Positions 1 through 7,176 of a stretch of 10,383 nt of DNA are shown piece after piece. The stretch is from Planctomycetaceae bacterium. Its GTDB lineage: Bacteria > Planctomycetota > UBA1135 > GCA-002686595. Below the pieces are notes generated by a model. The model did not search any database, was not told the DNA's origin, and saw only the letters and a program-made list of their open reading frames with translations. A program made the translations under genes and the position numbers. The first letter of the stretch is position 1, and the number at the start of each line of letters is the position of its first letter. The stretch lies in NCBI GenBank assembly GCA_013360535.1, contig JABWBL010000147.1, forward strand, positions 1-10,383, given 5' to 3'.

Positions 1-527
1 CGGAGGCGCTCGACGCCGCCGACGAACGTTCCGTGCGCAATTGCGCGGGGCGCCTCGCGAGCGCCGGCGTCGTCGTCGACGTGCTCGTCAACAACGGCGC
101 CGTGCTGCACGAAGGCGACCTGCTCGGCCTCGAGAGCCGCCTGTGGCGCGCGAGCTTCGACAGCAACACGCTCGGTCCCATCTGGACCGAGCGCGCCTTC
201 GTGCCGGCCATGCTCGCGCGCGGCTACGGGCGCATCGTCAACGTTTCCTCGGGCTGGGGAGCATTTTCCGAAGGCCTCGACGGCCCCGCGAGCTACTCCG
301 TCACCAAGGCCGCGCTCAACGCCGCCACCGTCGTGCTCGCGCGTTCGCTCACCGGCGACGTCAAGGTCAACGCCTGCTGCCCCGGCTGGGTGCGCACGCG
401 CATGGGCGGCGCCGAGGCCGACCTCTCGCTCGACGAAGCCGCGCCCGACATCGTCTGGCTCGCCACTCTCCCCTACGACGGCCCCAGCGGCGGCTTCTTC
501 CGCCACCGCCAGCGAATCGATTGGTGA
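1..527 (+). CDS. SDR family oxidoreductase, carbonyl-reductase-like (5' truncated by window edge)
   Basis: This is the C-terminal 174 codons of a short-chain dehydrogenase/reductase, read from base 3; the N-terminal TGxxxGxG nucleotide-binding part lies outside the window. Visible marks, numbered from base 3, are LVNNGA at 28-33 (structural NNAG motif), IVNVSS at 78-83 with the active-site Ser, YSVTK at 98-102 (catalytic YxxxK) and NACCPGWVRTRMGG at 123-136. The end, GGFFRHRQRIDW, matches the plant-type carbonyl reductase-like SDR subgroup, whose members usually end GGFFRD..xxPW. Such enzymes reduce carbonyls with NADPH in the cytosol; the substrate cannot be told here. The NNAG motif reads NNGA, which is unusual. 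The stop TGA shares its last base with the ATG of the next gene, so translation of the glycosylase is probably coupled. Family assignment is secure; the exact substrate is unknown. Confidence 0.9.
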   Translation, partial: EALDAADERSVRNCAGRLASAGVVVDVLVNNGAVLHEGDLLGLESRLWRASFDSNTLGPIWTERAFVPAMLARGYGRIVNVSSGWGAFSEGLDGPASYSVTKAALNAATVVLARSLTGDVKVNACCPGWVRTRMGGAEADLSLDEAAPDIVWLATLPYDGPSGGFFRHRQRIDW

Positions 528-1162
528 TGCAACCTTCTCCCGCCGACCTCCGCGCCCTCGCGCGCCGCGACCCCGCGCTCGGCCGCGCCATGAAGCGCCT
601 CGAGCCCTTCCCCGGCTTCCCCACGAGCGACCACCGCCGCCTCACGCCGTACCAAGCCATCGCGCGCGCCATCGTCTTCCAGCAGCTCGCCGGCGCCGCC
701 GCCAGCACGATCCACGGCCGCGTCTGCAAGCTCACGCCTGGTCCGCACTTCCCCGCCGCCGCCGAACTGCTCGCGCTGCCCGACGAAACGCTGCGTTCCG
801 CCGGCCTTTCGAGAGCCAAGCTCGCCGCCCTGCGCGACCTCGCCACCCACGTCGAGAACGGCACGCTCGACTTCCGCCGCCTCGTGCGCGCCCCCGACGA
901 AACCGTCGTCGAAGCCCTCACCCAAGTGCGCGGCATCGGCCCTTGGACCGCACGCATGTTCCTGCTCTTCCGCCTCGGCCGCCTCGACGTCTTCGCCCCC
1001 GACGACCTCGGCCTGCGCGAAGGCGCCCGCCTGCTCGACGGCCTCGCCGAGCGCCCGACGCCGAAGGAACTCGAGGCGCGCGCCGAACCCTGGCGCCCCC
1101 TGCGCAGCGTCGCGAGCTGGTACCTCTGGCGCCTCGTCGACTCCGCGAAGAAGAGCGACTGA
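527..1162 (+). CDS. DNA-3-methyladenine glycosylase, AlkA/HhH-GPD type
   Basis: A 211-aa base-excision repair glycosylase that removes alkylated purines such as 3-methyladenine from DNA. An early helix carries PYQAIARAIVFQQLA (41-55), typical of the family. The helix-hairpin-helix is VRGIGPWTA at 134-142, followed by the catalytic aspartate in DVFAPDDLGL (154-163); by analogy with AlkA D238 the active residue is D160. The tail WRPLRSVASWYLWR (189-202) is also a family hallmark. The length matches the short AlkA form that lacks the N-terminal TBP-like domain of E. coli AlkA. The reading frame is open upstream to 41, but that part is an arginine-rich shadow of the SDR gene, so I chose the ATG at 527 that overlaps the SDR stop (TGATG). 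No separate Shine-Dalgarno is needed for a coupled start. It could be named alkA-like; substrate range cannot be read from sequence. Confidence 0.92.
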   Translation: MQPSPADLRALARRDPALGRAMKRLEPFPGFPTSDHRRLTPYQAIARAIVFQQLAGAAASTIHGRVCKLTPGPHFPAAAELLALPDETLRSAGLSRAKLAALRDLATHVENGTLDFRRLVRAPDETVVEALTQVRGIGPWTARMFLLFRLGRLDVFAPDDLGLREGARLLDGLAERPTPKELEARAEPWRPLRSVASWYLWRLVDSAKKSD

Positions 1163-1253
1163 GCGACCGTCGCTCGTCAGCGGATCTCCGTCCGATGGGC
1201 ACTTTCTCTGCAAAAGCGCGGACGATTCATGGTTTTTGCCGAGTTGGACCCGC
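1163..1253. other. Convergent intergenic spacer with weak hairpin
   Basis: This 91-bp gap separates the plus-strand glycosylase gene from the 3' end of the minus-strand gene ending at 1254. GAGCG/CGCTC arms at 1161-1175 flank a five-base loop just after the glycosylase stop. A run of five T lies at 1232-1236, too far away to make a classical intrinsic terminator. I see no convincing promoter or small gene here. Confidence 0.35.
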
Positions 1254-2780
1254 TCACTTGCTTGTGGCGGAGTCCACGCCGCAGGCTGAGACGGATTGCA
1301 CGAGCGGTTCGGAGGAGGACGCGACTGGGACGAGCAATTCCTGACCGCAGGCGCGCAGATTGAGGAGCGTGCCGGGTCGGACGAGGGCGTGCAGCTCGCC
1401 CCGGTAGGCGGAATCGACGCCGAGCGACGGGCCGGCGGCGTCGGGGAGTTGGGCGCGCAACAGGCAGGGCACGCTGTGGCGCAGGACCGCGCCTCGGTCG
1501 TCGAGGAATTCGAAGCGCACGGTTCGCGCGTCGAGGTCGTGCGCGACGTCAAAGGACGGGGCGATCGTGCGCAGGGGCGCGAGCCAGAGAGCCCTGCCGC
1601 GGCTCGACATGGGGATGAGCCAGTGTTCGCCCGAGCGCAAGGCCGAGGTCTCGAATCGGCCGTTGACGTCGGTCGAAACCACGAGCACGGCCGCGGACGC
1701 CGAACTCGTTCCCGGCCTCACGACGCCCTGCTCGAGCAATCCGAGGTCCTCCAACACCTGTCGCAGGGCCGGGGTGTCACTGAGCCTGCCCATGTGCGTG
1801 AGATTCTTGTGGTCGAGCTCGGCCGTCGGCTGCAGGCGCTCGTCGGTGCGCACGACGGCGAGGTCAGCGTGCGCGAGCGGCTCGCCCGCGGCGAAGAGTT
1901 GACCGCGCAGCGTGGCGCCGGCCTCGAGTACGATGTCGCCGAGCTCGACATCCTCCTGCCCGACGATCTCGAACGCGAGTCCATGCGGCGCCACGTTCGG
2001 AGCGCGAAACTCCAGGCGGTGCGGCCCGTCGAGCTGCGAGCGCCATTCGAAGCGTCCGTCCTCCTCGATGGTCAGGCTGGATGCACCGATCACCCTCGTC
2101 GAGTCGGACGGCGTCACGGAGTCGCCGAACACTCGCACCTCACGCGCCGGACACGGTGCGACGATGCGGCCACGCACGCGCCACGGGCAGTCGAAGTTCA
2201 GGTTCGTGGAGAGCATGATCCGGCTCGGCGCCGATAATTCGCGCGCAGTCAGGCCTAGGGGAACGTCGGCGACGGCGTTGCAGCGCTCGGACTCGGCGAC
2301 GACTCGCAACCTGTTCGGAAGCTCGCTCACTCCGATCAGCAGCGGCGTGACATCCGCCACCCACGCTCCGCGGTTCGTGCGAACCGCGAACACCGCGTTC
2401 GCTGCGGTCTCGTCGACCACGACTTCGTCGCAGTCCGCTCGAACCTGGATGCGTCGCAACATCTTCTCGACTGCGGTGCCCTTGAGCCCACAGACGAGCT
2501 CGACCTTGGCGTGCGTCCTGCGCGGCCCCACCGTGCTCGGGTCGCGCGGTAGCTCGACGCGAATTTCCGTCGCCGGAGTGTCGTCGATCGCGACCAATTC
2601 CAGCGCCGCCGGCGGTCGCAGCGGCTCCGCGGCTTGTTCTGCTGGTTGTTCGACGTGTTCGCGCTCGGCGGCTCCCTCGAGCTCTGCTCGCGAGCTTCCT
2701 CGGAACCAGAGCACGAGTACTCCAATCGCCACGACCGCAGCGAGTCCATACGGAAGCCAGCGAGCTCGGGGAGCGCTCAC
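1254..2780 (-). CDS. Membrane-anchored protein with carboxypeptidase-regulatory-like beta domains
   Basis: A 508-aa protein with an N-terminal anchor: basic MSAPRARW, then a hydrophobic segment at about 9-27, then a Glu/Ala/Pro-rich linker (32-58). The rest should face the periplasm or outside. Two regions resemble carboxypeptidase-regulatory-like (Ig-like beta sandwich) repeats. The first, about 200-286, contains EEDGRFEW and a run of alternating hydrophobics ending DVELGDIVLEAG. The second begins at GATLRGQLFAAGEPLAHADLAV (288-309) and ends with TDVNGRFETSALRSGEHWLIP (370-390). About 50 residues sit between its halves (313-364), an unusually long insertion. No enzyme motif is visible. Nine Cys are scattered through the exported part. 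The start is GTG, placed 6 nt after a TACTCT box with no Shine-Dalgarno, so a leaderless message is likely. Function unknown; structural or adhesive roles are usual for such domains. Confidence 0.8.
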   Translation of the reverse strand: MSAPRARWLPYGLAAVVAIGVLVLWFRGSSRAELEGAAEREHVEQPAEQAAEPLRPPAALELVAIDDTPATEIRVELPRDPSTVGPRRTHAKVELVCGLKGTAVEKMLRRIQVRADCDEVVVDETAANAVFAVRTNRGAWVADVTPLLIGVSELPNRLRVVAESERCNAVADVPLGLTARELSAPSRIMLSTNLNFDCPWRVRGRIVAPCPAREVRVFGDSVTPSDSTRVIGASSLTIEEDGRFEWRSQLDGPHRLEFRAPNVAPHGLAFEIVGQEDVELGDIVLEAGATLRGQLFAAGEPLAHADLAVVRTDERLQPTAELDHKNLTHMGRLSDTPALRQVLEDLGLLEQGVVRPGTSSASAAVLVVSTDVNGRFETSALRSGEHWLIPMSSRGRALWLAPLRTIAPSFDVAHDLDARTVRFEFLDDRGAVLRHSVPCLLRAQLPDAAGPSLGVDSAYRGELHALVRPGTLLNLRACGQELLVPVASSSEPLVQSVSACGVDSATSK

Positions 2781-2786
2781 TCAGCC

Positions 2787-2792
2787 AGAGTA
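2787..2792 (-). promoter_or_regulatory. -10-like box TACTCT, candidate leaderless promoter
   Basis: TACTCT on the minus strand lies 6 nt before the GTG start at 2780. A transcript starting about 7 nt after the box would begin at the start codon. No Shine-Dalgarno fits in the gap and no good -35 element is visible at the usual distance. Confidence 0.45.
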
Positions 2793-2862
2793 GCGTGGGA
2801 AGACACGGCCGCGATCCTTGCTCAAGAAGTCGAAGGGCTCGGTTGGAGGCAGGCGAGGCGCT

Positions 2863-3762
2863 TCAGCGCGCGAGGGCGCGAAGTGTGGCGTCGCGGGCGC
2901 GTTGGGCGTGAGGCGGGAGGTCGGCGGCGGCGGCGAGACCGGTGTGCAGGGCGCGCAGGGTGTGGGAGATGTTCTCGGCGACGGCGAGGTTGGCGGGCGC
3001 GAAGGGTTGGGCGTCGCGGGCGCGCGAGCGGGCGTCGGCGAGGCGAGAGAGGAACGACTCGAACGCGGCTTGGTCGTGATCGGCGCGCAGGATCACGGCC
3101 GCGAGCGTGCGCGCGAGGCGTTCGTCCTCGCCCATCGAGAAGGCGCGCTCCATCGGAGTCGAGAGGCGGCGCTCGATGGCCTCGAGGATCTGGTTCAGGC
3201 TGGCGGAGTCGACGTGCGGGTTGCGCGCGAGGAATTTGAGCAGGTCGGCGGTGTGCGCGACGGCGTGGATCCAGCCGAGCTTCGGATCCCAGTCTCGCAG
3301 GTCCTGTTCGCGGGCACTGTAGTCGAGCGTGCGTTCGAGCAAGTTGCGGACTTCGTGTTCCTCGAGGAACGGCGCCTGGAGGTCGCGTGCGGCGATCAGC
3401 GACAGCGAAAGCGCCGAGAACGAGCGCAGCAGCACGCTTTCGTCGCCACGCGAGCCCAGCCCGCGTTCGAGGTTCGCTGTCCAGCGCCGCGCAAGCTCGC
3501 GCAGCTGGTCGGGCGCGAACAGCTTCTGGCGCACGATCCAGTTCGCGAGCAGCCCGTAGGCGAAGTCGTCGCGCTGCACGGGATCGCGCGACCCGAGCAG
3601 CTCGGAGAGCTCGAGCGCGAGCTCGAACGCGTTCTCACCCGCGGGCACAGCGCCCGACTTGGCGATCATGCTCCAGTCGCGCGTCGCGATCGGCGCTCGT
3701 TCGGCCTCGACCGACGCGCACGACGACAGGATCAAGAGCAGCGAAGCGAGCGTGATGCGCAT
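2863..3762 (-). CDS. DUF2785-like domain lipoprotein
   Basis: A 299-aa exported lipoprotein of unknown function. The N-terminus is a short lipoprotein signal, MRITLASLLLILSSC, with lipobox LSSC and Cys15 as the lipid-modified residue. The mature part is almost entirely alpha-helical and carries two patches that fit the DUF2785 family: RDDFAYGLLANWIV (64-77) and GWIHAVAHTADLL (163-175), the latter with two His in a conserved setting. Family members form helical-repeat folds and have no established activity. The ATG at 3762 follows a TACGAT box by 8 nt with no Shine-Dalgarno, suggesting its own leaderless promoter. The stop is 82 nt from the next minus-strand start. The family call is from recalled motifs and needs a profile search. 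Confidence 0.78.
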   Translation of the reverse strand: MRITLASLLLILSSCASVEAERAPIATRDWSMIAKSGAVPAGENAFELALELSELLGSRDPVQRDDFAYGLLANWIVRQKLFAPDQLRELARRWTANLERGLGSRGDESVLLRSFSALSLSLIAARDLQAPFLEEHEVRNLLERTLDYSAREQDLRDWDPKLGWIHAVAHTADLLKFLARNPHVDSASLNQILEAIERRLSTPMERAFSMGEDERLARTLAAVILRADHDQAAFESFLSRLADARSRARDAQPFAPANLAVAENISHTLRALHTGLAAAADLPPHAQRARDATLRALAR

Positions 3763-3770
3763 GACGGCGA

Positions 3771-3776
3771 ATCGTA
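3771..3776 (-). promoter_or_regulatory. -10-like box TACGAT, candidate leaderless promoter
   Basis: TACGAT on the minus strand is followed by TCGCCGTC and then the ATG at 3762. The spacing puts transcription start at or within one or two bases of the start codon. No ribosome binding site is present. It sits in the 42-bp gap behind the 77-aa membrane protein gene. Confidence 0.4.
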
Positions 3777-3804
3777 ACGGCCCGTGGTCCGCCCGGTGTC
3801 GCGC

Positions 3805-4038
3805 TCACGGGCGACGCGAGCCGTTGCTCCGCCACGAGACCGCGGCGAGCACCAACAATGCGAGTCCCCCCAGGCCCATCGACGCGTACACCGCGCGCCA
3901 CAGCCACGGACTCTGTCCCTTCAACGGCTCCAGCGTCGCGAGCAGACCGAGGACCGAAAGCGCGCACAGCCCGAGGGCCGCGAGCACGAGCAGCAAGGCG
4001 AGAAAGCGGCGACCGCCGCGGTTCGGTGAGGAATTCAT
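3805..4038 (-). CDS. Small two-helix membrane protein (77 aa)
   Basis: MNSSPNRGGRR begins a 77-aa protein with two hydrophobic helices, about 12-35 (FLALLLVLAALGLCALSVL) and 51-68 (YASMGLGGLALLVLAAV). A short polar and aromatic loop (LEPLKGQSPWLWR) joins them, and the tail is basic (RSNGSRRP). The basic N-terminus suggests both ends are cytoplasmic. I do not recognise the family. The frame is open far upstream, but that part is a shadow of aqpZ. The ATG at 4038 is the natural start, although a GTG about 26 codons upstream (VDKWLESRSEAG) cannot be excluded. A GACAAT box ends 8 nt before the ATG and no Shine-Dalgarno is seen. It lies 110 bp after aqpZ. Coding is supported by the clean hydrophobic pattern only. 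Confidence 0.6.
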   Translation of the reverse strand: MNSSPNRGGRRFLALLLVLAALGLCALSVLGLLATLEPLKGQSPWLWRAVYASMGLGGLALLVLAAVSWRSNGSRRP

Positions 4039-4148
4039 GGGCGCGGATTGTCGGCGCGACAGCCGCGCGAGCCGCCCCACTCCTGCCTCCGACCGCGATT
4101 CGAGCCACTTATCGACGCCGCCACGCCCGCGCCCGCCGGACTTCGCAG

Positions 4149-4838
4149 TCAGCTCTTCTCGTCGCCGATGAAGCGGTAGATGAACGCGCCGAGCACCGCT
4201 CCGGCGATCGGAGCGACCCAGAAGAGCCACAGTTGCGCGACGGCCCAGTCGCCGACGAACAGCGCGACGCCCGTGCTGCGCGCGGGATTCACCGACGTGT
4301 TGGTGACCGGGATGCTGATCAGGTGGATCAGCGTCAGTCCGAGCCCGATCGCGATCGGCGCGAGGCCCGCAGGCGCGCGCTTGTCCGTTGCGCCGAGGAT
4401 CACGATCAGGAAGAACGCCGTCATCACGAGCTCGGCCAGTGCGGCGGCGAGCAACGAGTAGCCACCCGGCGAGTGCTCGGCATAGCCGTTCGAAGCGAAG
4501 CCGCCGGCGAGATCGAAGCCCGCCTTGCCGCTCGCAATCAAATACAGCACTCCACCGGCCGCGATCGCGCCGATCACCTGCGCGGCGATGTACGGCACGA
4601 GCTTGTTCGCCTGGAAACGCCCGGCGGCGACGAGGCCGATCGAGACTGCAGGGTTGAGATGGCAACCCGAGATGTGGCCGATCGCGTAGGCCATGGTCAG
4701 CACGGTCAAGCCGAACGCGAACGAGACGCCGAGCAGGCCGATGCCGACTTCCGGGAACGCCGCGGCGAGCACCGCGCTTCCGCAGCCGCCGAGCACGAGC
4801 CAGAACGTCCCGAAAAACTCTGCCGCGTACGCCTTCAT
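4149..4838 (-). CDS. aqpZ: Aquaporin Z, water channel
   Basis: A 229-aa major intrinsic protein of the inner membrane that passes water. It has six membrane helices and two half-helices carrying the NPA motifs at 62-64 (HLNPAVSIG) and 184-186 (SVNPARSTG). The selectivity filter matches water-specific AqpZ: F42, H172, T181 and R187, equivalent to F43, H174, T183 and R189 of the E. coli protein. These residues argue against a glycerol facilitator. Long stretches such as [15 protein letters not shown] and [19 protein letters not shown] are as in proteobacterial AqpZ, so it is unusually conserved or was acquired by transfer. The length equals the family norm. A clear Shine-Dalgarno GGAGGA (4844-4849, minus) precedes the ATG by five bases. 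This start differs from its neighbours, which lack ribosome binding sites. Confidence 0.97.
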   Translation of the reverse strand: MKAYAAEFFGTFWLVLGGCGSAVLAAAFPEVGIGLLGVSFAFGLTVLTMAYAIGHISGCHLNPAVSIGLVAAGRFQANKLVPYIAAQVIGAIAAGGVLYLIASGKAGFDLAGGFASNGYAEHSPGGYSLLAAALAELVMTAFFLIVILGATDKRAPAGLAPIAIGLGLTLIHLISIPVTNTSVNPARSTGVALFVGDWAVAQLWLFWVAPIAGAVLGAFIYRFIGDEKS

Positions 4839-4843
4839 CGATC

Positions 4844-4849
4844 TCCTCC
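4844..4849 (-). promoter_or_regulatory. Shine-Dalgarno of aqpZ
   Basis: GGAGGA on the minus strand, five bases before the ATG at 4838, fixes the aqpZ start. It is the strongest ribosome binding site in the window. Confidence 0.8.
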
Positions 4850-4961
4850 GTGGTTTGCGAGCACGACCCGAGAGCTCGTCAGCGCACCCATCGCGCTGCG
4901 TGAACCGGCCTGCGCGGCGGATGCTATCTGCGTCGTCGACCCAATTCGATGGCGCGCCGCG

Positions 4962-5555
4962 TCAGCGCTCGAGCGGGCGGCATTCGGAGAATTTCTCCGT
5001 CGTGACGTAGCCGCGATCCAACGACGCGAGTTCGACCACGGCTTCGTAGCGACGACCCGCCTCGTCCGGCCAGGCGCCCTTGGAGAACTTCGGCTTGCGA
5101 TAGCTCTCGAGCGTTTCGAGTTCGAACAGCAGCTGTGCCCCTTCGCAGCGAACGCCGTGCAACCGGACTGGGTACCCGATGCCGCAGTGGCCACCCAGCT
5201 TGTCGCCCACGGAGTGGATTCCGTACTTGAGTCCTGCGCCGGTTGGCGTTTCTGGAGCCACCCAATAGACGTAGCCCCGCACCGAGTCGAAGGCGATGTC
5301 GTCGCGACGAGCGTCGAGCTCGACGAGTTTCTCTCGTCCTGCTTCGCTGCCGAGCAGCTGCTTGACCAAGGTGGTCGTCGGTGGCGTCACGGCGGTGCTC
5401 ACCGTTCCATCCTTGAATCGGAGCTCGATTTCGGAGAGCAACCCGTCGATGCGTTGATTCGATGCTCGCGCACTCGACACGAACGCCGCGACCACGACCG
5501 CGAGGAGAGCGGCGAGCACAAGAGCGACAGCGAGGCGAGCGCGATGGGTTTGCAT
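4962..5555 (-). CDS. Unrecognised membrane-anchored or exported protein
   Basis: A 197-aa protein starting MQTHRARLAVALVLAALL. Basic residues precede a hydrophobic segment at about 8-28 ending in VSSARA, so it is either a signal anchor or a cleavable signal peptide (possible cut after ARA). The remaining 165 residues are mixed, with motifs DIAFDSVRGYVYWVAPE, GGHCGIGYPVRLHGVRCEG and YRKPKFSKGAW. Three Cys occur in the exported part (two in the HCG...RCEG patch, one near the C-terminus), enough for one disulphide. I recognise no family. The frame is open upstream to 5771, but that 72-residue extension is Arg/Pro/Gly-rich and overlaps the opposite gene's control region, so I chose the ATG at 5555, directly before the hydrophobic segment. 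No Shine-Dalgarno is visible. The 3' end is 123 bp before aqpZ. Confidence 0.65.
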   Translation of the reverse strand: MQTHRARLAVALVLAALLAVVVAAFVSSARASNQRIDGLLSEIELRFKDGTVSTAVTPPTTTLVKQLLGSEAGREKLVELDARRDDIAFDSVRGYVYWVAPETPTGAGLKYGIHSVGDKLGGHCGIGYPVRLHGVRCEGAQLLFELETLESYRKPKFSKGAWPDEAGRRYEAVVELASLDRGYVTTEKFSECRPLER

Positions 5556-5770
5556 GGGAGTGCGTCCGGCGAGCGGTGCAGCGCTCGCTGGCGCGCGAGG
5601 ATACAGGCCAAGGGCACGGTGAATGCGATGCCGCGATCTCCCGCGACCGAACTCGCGTGTCCCGGTCCGGTCCGTGATTCGAACCCCACGGATCCGGTCA
5701 AGACCCCTAGACTCCGGAGGACTTGCGCGTCCAGCCGCTCCCCCACGGCGCATTCTCGAAGGAAAACCCA
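5556..5770. promoter_or_regulatory. Divergent control region with hairpin and -10-like boxes
   Basis: This 215-bp gap serves the minus-strand gene starting at 5555 and the plus-strand propeller gene starting at 5771. A TATCCT box on the minus strand (5598-5603) could serve the first; TAGACT on the plus strand (5708-5713) could serve the second, giving a leader of about 50 nt. Between them, GGTCCGTG (5669-5676) pairs with CACGGA then TC (5687-5694, one G-T pair) around a ten-base loop, a possible operator. Neither box has a convincing -35 partner. The ribosome binding site GAAGGA (5758-5763) sits 7 nt before the ATG. Confidence 0.4.
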
Positions 5771-7084
5771 ATGAAGCTCTCCATGCACGTCTCGAAGCTC
5801 GTCCTCGGCCTGGCGCTCGCGCCGGCCGCCCTCGCCCAGGAACTGATGGTGGTCGATGCCACCAACGACCGGATCATGCTCGTCAGCGCCGTCGACGGCT
5901 CGATGATCAACCCGAACTTCATCAGCCTCTCCGCGGGAACGGGCACGCCGGCGAGCCTTCCGATCCAGGCCATCTCGAACGGCGCGGGCGAGATCTGGGT
6001 CAGCGACCAGAACGCCGACGCGGTGCACCGCTGGAGCGCCGACGGCACGACCTACCTCGGACAGTGGGGCACGGGGCGCGACAACATCCGCGGCCTGCAC
6101 ATCGATTTTGGTCGGGTGTGGCTGTGCAACTTCGGCAACGGCGGCGCGGGCTACGGCCTCGCGCTCAAGGAATACACGCCCACGACGACGTTCGTCGCCT
6201 CGCATGCGATGCCGGGCAGCCCGTTCGGCGTGATCAGCCACAACGGCGAGCTGCTCGTCAGCGACACGACCAATGACGACCTCGTGCGCGTCGATCCGGC
6301 TACGGGCGCGGTGCTCGGCATCCTGCACAACTCCGACGGTGTTTCCGGCGTCGACTTCCCCGGGCAACTGTCGAAGACCGCGGCGGGCAACATCCTGACC
6401 GTCGGCCTCGTGACGCCGGTCGGGATCTTCGAGTACGACGCCAACGGGACGCAGCTCAACTACTTCGACGGCACGGGCGTGCTCTCGACGCCGCAGGGCG
6501 TGCACGCGCTCACCAACGGCAACATCCTCGTCGGCGCCGGCAACGGGCTGTGGCTGCAAGACCGGACTGCGGGCACGTACTCGGTGCTCGTGGCGAGCAT
6601 CGACGTCAACTACATCACGCCTCGCGGGAGCTCGAGCAGCGCGCCGACGACGTTCTGCACCGCCGGCACGTCGAGCAACGGCTGCGTGCCCGCGATCAGC
6701 GCCGCCAACCAGCCGAGCCTCTCGCAGGCCGCGCCGTGCGTCATCCAGGTTGCGAACGTCGAGGGCCAGAAGACGGGCCTGATCTTCTACGGCATCGACA
6801 ACACGGGCTTCGCTCCGTTGCCGTGGGGCATCGGCGGCTCGAGCTTCCTGTGCGTCAAGTCGCCGACGCAGCGCATGCAGCCGCAGCTCACCGGCGGCAC
6901 GAGCGGCCAGTGCGACGGCGCTCTCGCGCAGGACTGGGACTCGTTCCTCGCGGGCATGCCCGGCGCACTCGGCACGCCCTTCGGCCTCGGCAACAGGGTC
7001 TACGCGCAGGCCTGGTACCGCGACCCGCCGGCCGTCAAGACGACGAACCTGTCGGACGCGCTCGAGCTCACAGTAGTCCCGTAG
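5771..7084 (+). CDS. Secreted beta-propeller protein with Planctomycetota-type C-terminal module
   Basis: A 437-aa exported protein. A Sec signal peptide (1-23, MKLSMHVSKLVLGLALAPAALAQ, cleavage after ALA or AQ) is followed by about six propeller-like blades (24-285). Each has an IWVSD or NILVG type strand and then an NDRIMLVSAVDG or DDLVRVDPATG type turn, as in NHL/SMP-30-like six-bladed propellers. A Ser-rich linker (286-292) leads to a second domain (293-437) with FCTAGTSSNGC (295-305), further Cys at 323, 361 and 381, and an end WYRDPPAVKTTNLSDALEL. That module resembles a C-terminal domain I recall as widespread in Planctomycetota exported proteins; its role is unknown, and surface attachment or sorting is a guess. 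An upstream in-frame GTG exists at 5723, but the ATG at 5771 has the Shine-Dalgarno GAAGGA 7 nt ahead and starts the signal peptide. No catalytic motif is seen. Confidence 0.85.
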   Translation: MKLSMHVSKLVLGLALAPAALAQELMVVDATNDRIMLVSAVDGSMINPNFISLSAGTGTPASLPIQAISNGAGEIWVSDQNADAVHRWSADGTTYLGQWGTGRDNIRGLHIDFGRVWLCNFGNGGAGYGLALKEYTPTTTFVASHAMPGSPFGVISHNGELLVSDTTNDDLVRVDPATGAVLGILHNSDGVSGVDFPGQLSKTAAGNILTVGLVTPVGIFEYDANGTQLNYFDGTGVLSTPQGVHALTNGNILVGAGNGLWLQDRTAGTYSVLVASIDVNYITPRGSSSSAPTTFCTAGTSSNGCVPAISAANQPSLSQAAPCVIQVANVEGQKTGLIFYGIDNTGFAPLPWGIGGSSFLCVKSPTQRMQPQLTGGTSGQCDGALAQDWDSFLAGMPGALGTPFGLGNRVYAQAWYRDPPAVKTTNLSDALELTVVP

Positions 7085-7115
7085 GTCTGCACTTCGCGGT
7101 ACCAGACTCAGCCGC

Positions 7116-7134
7116 GCCGCGCGAAGCGCGCGGC
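7116..7134. repeat. Inverted repeat 1 (8-bp stem, 3-base loop)
   Basis: GCCGCGCG and CGCGCGGC flank the loop AAG, 31 bp after the propeller stop. The stem is perfect and purely G/C. There is no T tract after it, so it is not a classical terminator on the plus strand. Confidence 0.7.
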
Positions 7135-7147
7135 TTGGGGGATCCTT

Positions 7148-7176
7148 CTCAGAGGACGCATTGAGCGTCCTCTGAG
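7148..7176. repeat. Inverted repeat 2 (12-bp perfect stem, 5-base loop)
   Basis: CTCAGAGGACGC pairs perfectly with GCGTCCTCTGAG around ATTGA. It directly abuts the next inverted repeat with no spacer base. No T run follows on either strand. Confidence 0.85.

Noticed and set aside
41..526. N-terminal extension of the glycosylase into the SDR region
   Set aside because: The extension reads as poly-Arg/Ala shadow of the SDR codons; the coupled ATG at 527 gives the family's normal length.
1..1162. Strong preference for GCC/CGC/CTC codons in the first two genes versus more GCG elsewhere, as a sign of transfer
   Set aside because: The shift is visible by eye but modest, all codons are still GC-rich, and strand or position bias could explain it; without counts it does not support an island.
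1254..5555. Five minus-strand genes as a single operon or a new envelope system
   Set aside because: Gaps of 42-123 bp and separate -10-like boxes or ribosome binding sites argue for separate units, and no shared motif ties the proteins together.
5676..5685. tRNA-like T-loop GATTCGAACC between the divergent genes at 5555 and 5771, with D-arm-like bases further on (minus strand)
   Set aside because: The arms around it (TCCGTG/CACGGA) enclose a ten-base loop instead of seven. I could form no acceptor stem or anticodon arm in the expected places, so it is not a tRNA and too weak to call an attachment-site remnant.
3858..5774. A 638-codon plus-strand frame opposite aqpZ and its neighbours
   Set aside because: Composition is Arg/Glu/Asp-rich without recognisable domains; aqpZ on the other strand is unambiguous.
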